Assembly (NCBI GenBank): GCA_039881145.1
Contig: JAYKKI010000040.1
Coordinates: forward strand, 2,446,001-2,510,000
Direction of reading: 5' to 3'
From: Druceiella hillmani
Lineage: Eukaryota > Arthropoda > Insecta > Lepidoptera > Hepialidae
DNA: 64,000 bases
The first letter of the stretch is position 1; every line of letters begins with the position of its first letter. Shown here in pieces: positions 61,513 to 64,000 of the stretch. Position numbers and translations under genes: made by a program. The notes below the pieces were generated by a model that worked only from the letters and a program-made list of their open reading frames with translations, searched no databases and was not told the DNA's origin.

Positions 61513-63479
61513 CATGTCAATAAATAGTTACAAGACCCTCAAAAATTCTTAAAGTAATTCTAACTTGTTGCAAAGTCTCAGGTCTTATCAAATTAAAACA
61601 ATTATCGTAAAATTTTTCAGTATTGATAAGCCGATGTTTTCTCTATAAATTATAAAGCCTAGGGGGAATCAAAATCTTAATCATAATTTTGTTTTGTTGA
61701 TAATATTGAGTCAATTAGCGTAAATATTTCGTTAGTGTTAGTACACCGCAGACTAATATATTTTTCAATCGATCATATTTCCTTGTTCATATCCTAAAAT
61801 TTGTTTTATTTCCTTTCAAAATAATAATTCATAAAGAAGTTTCACTTCTTATGCATGTTGCAGCCAACATTTCTGTTTTCATTGTAATGTTATATAATAT
61901 ATAAAATTAAATCCTAACAACGAATATGAATGTTTTCAATATATTATTTTCAATTTAATACATTTGTACTTGTACATGTCTGAGTGGCTCTCACGGGAAC
62001 TTTTTTTAATAAACTTTTAATAACCACAAATGTTGTTCTTCTGTGTGCCAACTTTTTTTAGTATCTATTATATAATAAATACAATTTTACTTTCTTTGCC
62101 TTCAAACTTAAATCGACAACTTTGTTCCCAAATACATTTATATTTGCTGTAACATTTCCAACCGGACTGTACTCAACATTCTTGTCATTTATTTGTAACG
62201 TTCAAGTGGACTAGCAGGGGAAGGGTTAGCTATGTGGTGGGAACAATGTAACAATAAAGAAAGGGTTAAGCGTCACGAGAACGGTGTAGGGTATTCGCAG
62301 TGAATGGGTCAGTTGTAATGGGCAGGTAATGGGTTTGAGGGGACAAGTTTCGACGCAGTTGGCTTAAGTATAGTTCCATGAACCTGTGCGTTAGGGTTTG
62401 ACTTGGTCATTATGCTTTTTGGATAATCTCATGAGAAATAATATAAAGTTTAATACCAGTTATTTCATTAATACCACTTAAGATATATATTTAAAATTGC
62501 GAAGATTATTCCGGAAAAGACGCAGTTTTCTGAAAAAAATTATCGTGAAGATAAAACTATATATCTACAGCAAGAGTAGTAGTTGCAAGTAAATTTTTCA
62601 TTTAGATGAAGAAGATAAAGAATTAGAAGCGGATTTTGCAATTGTTTACTATTAAAATTGCATGTCAACGCAGATGGGTGCAATGGACGATTAGATGGTT
62701 ATTAACATTCTTTTATACGAGTAATATTATTTTAAAAATTATATAGGAGAGTTTTAGACTAAGTAAGTTGAAGTAATTATAAGATATTTACATCTTTTTA
62801 AGAGTGTTAAATATATTAATATAAAGTAATACGTAGTTAAGGATCTTGAATATTATCAATAAATTGTTATATAATGATATATTTCCACTCGACTCGTGTT
62901 AACTTCAAATTATTGAGTCATAACGATGATAAGTAAACTCATACACTATTAAGAATTTTAAAAATATATTTGGTTTATAATTATTTCGGAAAATATTTAT
63001 TAGTTTAAGATAAAAATGCGGGAAAGCTCTGTGGTAAAAATATTTGTGAAATTTTGTATATATCCTTTTATTTAAACGTATAAAAGGCAGGTTTAACGTA
63101 AAAATGTTAAAGTAAACTTTATAAGTTTTACGTTTATTAATGTCACCATATTTTTGGTACAATGTTATTAAAAATAAAACCTTATTTAATTATCGATGAT
63201 GATTTCTTTAAAACGACGGTTTAAAAGATTTTAACAATTATATACAGCACGCATTTTTATTTATTCTGTAATTGACGTGTGGTGGAAATAGTAACTATTG
63301 CATCATTAGCATTGCACCGCTTGCTTCCATCATATTTATACCAGACCTGTTGACGTGAATAAGCCAGATTTTATTAAGATTAATTTTTAGACAAATTTCT
63401 TTTAATTATAATTTCATTAAAGGACAATATTTTGCAATAAAATGTTTTCTATGTCAGCCCAATAATCATCTTCATCCGA
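61513..63479. other. AT-rich DNA with one G-rich patch
   Basis: No gene. 62210-62400 is G-rich (gtcagttgtaatgggcaggt), with four G3-4 runs between 62306 and 62342 that are a loose G-quadruplex candidate with long loops. The 85-codon minus frame at 62905-63162 is low-complexity. Confidence 0.45.
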
Positions 63480-63690
63480 GAAACGTCCATTTTTTAACAC
63501 AGGCCTCGCCGGTAGACTCTCACCAATATTGATCCCGTGCCATCTCCAATCAGCAGCAACCTTTGGACAAGTGATCTTCACTTGGAGGAGTCATCCCACT
63601 CGCGTCTTCCGACATTTGGTCGTCATTCGAAAACGTTTCTTCTCCGGTGATAGTCAGCTCTGCCTTACCTCGTTACGTGGTGGAAAACTA
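63480..63690 (-). mobile_element. Possible non-LTR (RTE-like) ORF C-terminal fragment
   Basis: On the minus strand, two shifted frames echo the tail of RTE-type retrotransposon proteins: a T-R-(W/V)-x5-K/Q-V spacing, then W near ADWRW, then LEMARDQYW and, in the other frame, GEACVKKW and GRFSDEDD. An in-frame stop and at least one frameshift are present. Such ORFs encode endonuclease plus reverse transcriptase that copy the element's RNA into nicked DNA. Only about 60 codons of the far C-terminus would be present. I recognise the pattern but it is short and diverged. Confidence 0.45.
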
Positions 63691-64000
63691 CTTGTTATCA
63701 ATATTAAAACAATATTATGGAAATTACTTCTTCATGGCTGTTTTCCAATACATTTCAGGTAGAATTTATTTAATTGAATTAATATTTACACTTAAAACAT
63801 GTAGACCAGCTAGCGAACTAAATACGTTTAAAGATGAAGTTAAGACTTTTTGGCATAAATATACGTACTTTCCTGAATTCCGAAATCAAATATCATGTCA
63901 TCACAATTGTACAAAAAGATTCGATGTCAAAATAGAATCAACCGTTACATTATCCTCATAAGACGGCGCCGCCTTCTCTTTCTACCATGGTAGCCCACAA
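63691..64000. other. Unassigned end of window
   Basis: A 104-codon plus-strand frame (63647-63961) starts inside the retroelement fragment and ends before gacggcgccgccttctcttt. Its product (segments ENYLLSILKQYYGNYFFM and TFKDEVKTFWHKYTYF) has no domain I recognise. It might be chance or an exon continuing beyond the window. Confidence 0.3.

Noticed and set aside
62306..62342. G-quadruplex
   Set aside because: Four G3-4 runs exist but loops of about 11, 8 and 5 bases make it weak; mentioned only in the region entry.

Overview
This is a eukaryotic, strongly AT-rich, gene-poor stretch of nuclear DNA. It contains no intact protein-coding gene that I can recognise. The longest open frames are about 60-117 codons; they lie in tandem repeats, on the wrong strand of decayed transposons, or in AT-rich DNA, and none shows a convincing protein family. 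The only recognisable protein remnants are a broken Tc1/mariner-type transposase (16700-17701, minus strand) and a weak C-terminal fragment of a non-LTR reverse-transcriptase ORF (63480-63690, minus strand). Several dispersed repeats have wording I associate with arthropod genomes, Lepidoptera in particular: a 'gtctgtccgt...cacagcc...' block, a 'gggagaggcctatg' retroelement/SINE tail, and an 'aaggcttcgctcgcgtgg' tail. An insect, plausibly a moth or butterfly, is my best guess, but it rests on memory of repeat families and not on a search.

Layout. 1-8 kb: AT-rich DNA with a (TA)n tract, a TIR-bearing MITE (1503-1874), a hairpin (1910-2007) and a ten-copy 79-bp minisatellite. 8-14 kb: a CpG-rich island (8200-8580) and a five-copy 258-bp tandem array. 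14-22 kb: two inverted copies of a dispersed repeat (14555-14905 and 20166-20545) bracketing the transposase pseudogene, then short degenerate tandem repeats. 22-30 kb: mostly unique AT-rich DNA with CpG-rich islands and a 43-bp-arm hairpin. 30.9-37.2 kb: a large satellite-like array of about 33 units of 190 bp with a higher-order pattern. 37.5-43 kb: retroelement remnants, a CpG-rich block with a TATA-like motif (38090-38430), and two elements carrying hammerhead-ribozyme-like motifs. 43.4-45.6 kb: palindromes, then adjoining 174-bp and 114-bp tandem arrays that appear to come from neighbouring parts of one retroelement tail. 45.6-64 kb: a CpG island, a near-perfect palindrome, SINE-like pieces, 30-bp and 68-bp minisatellites, a third hammerhead-like fold-back element, and more retroelement remnants.

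The most interesting signal is a family of three short repeats (39417-39668, 41515-41706, 54610-54836) holding five copies of a motif with a hammerhead core: CTGAAGA, a stem-loop, GAAAC, a palindromic helix III and a GTC cleavage triplet. Two of the three are arranged as inverted repeats and one carries two motifs in direct order 124 bp apart. This resembles the type I hammerheads reported in Penelope-like elements and retrozymes, but no reverse transcriptase is visible beside them.

The window has no gene pathway to reconstruct. It is best read as intergenic or intronic DNA shaped by transposon decay and unequal exchange, with scattered CpG-rich islands that may be regulatory.
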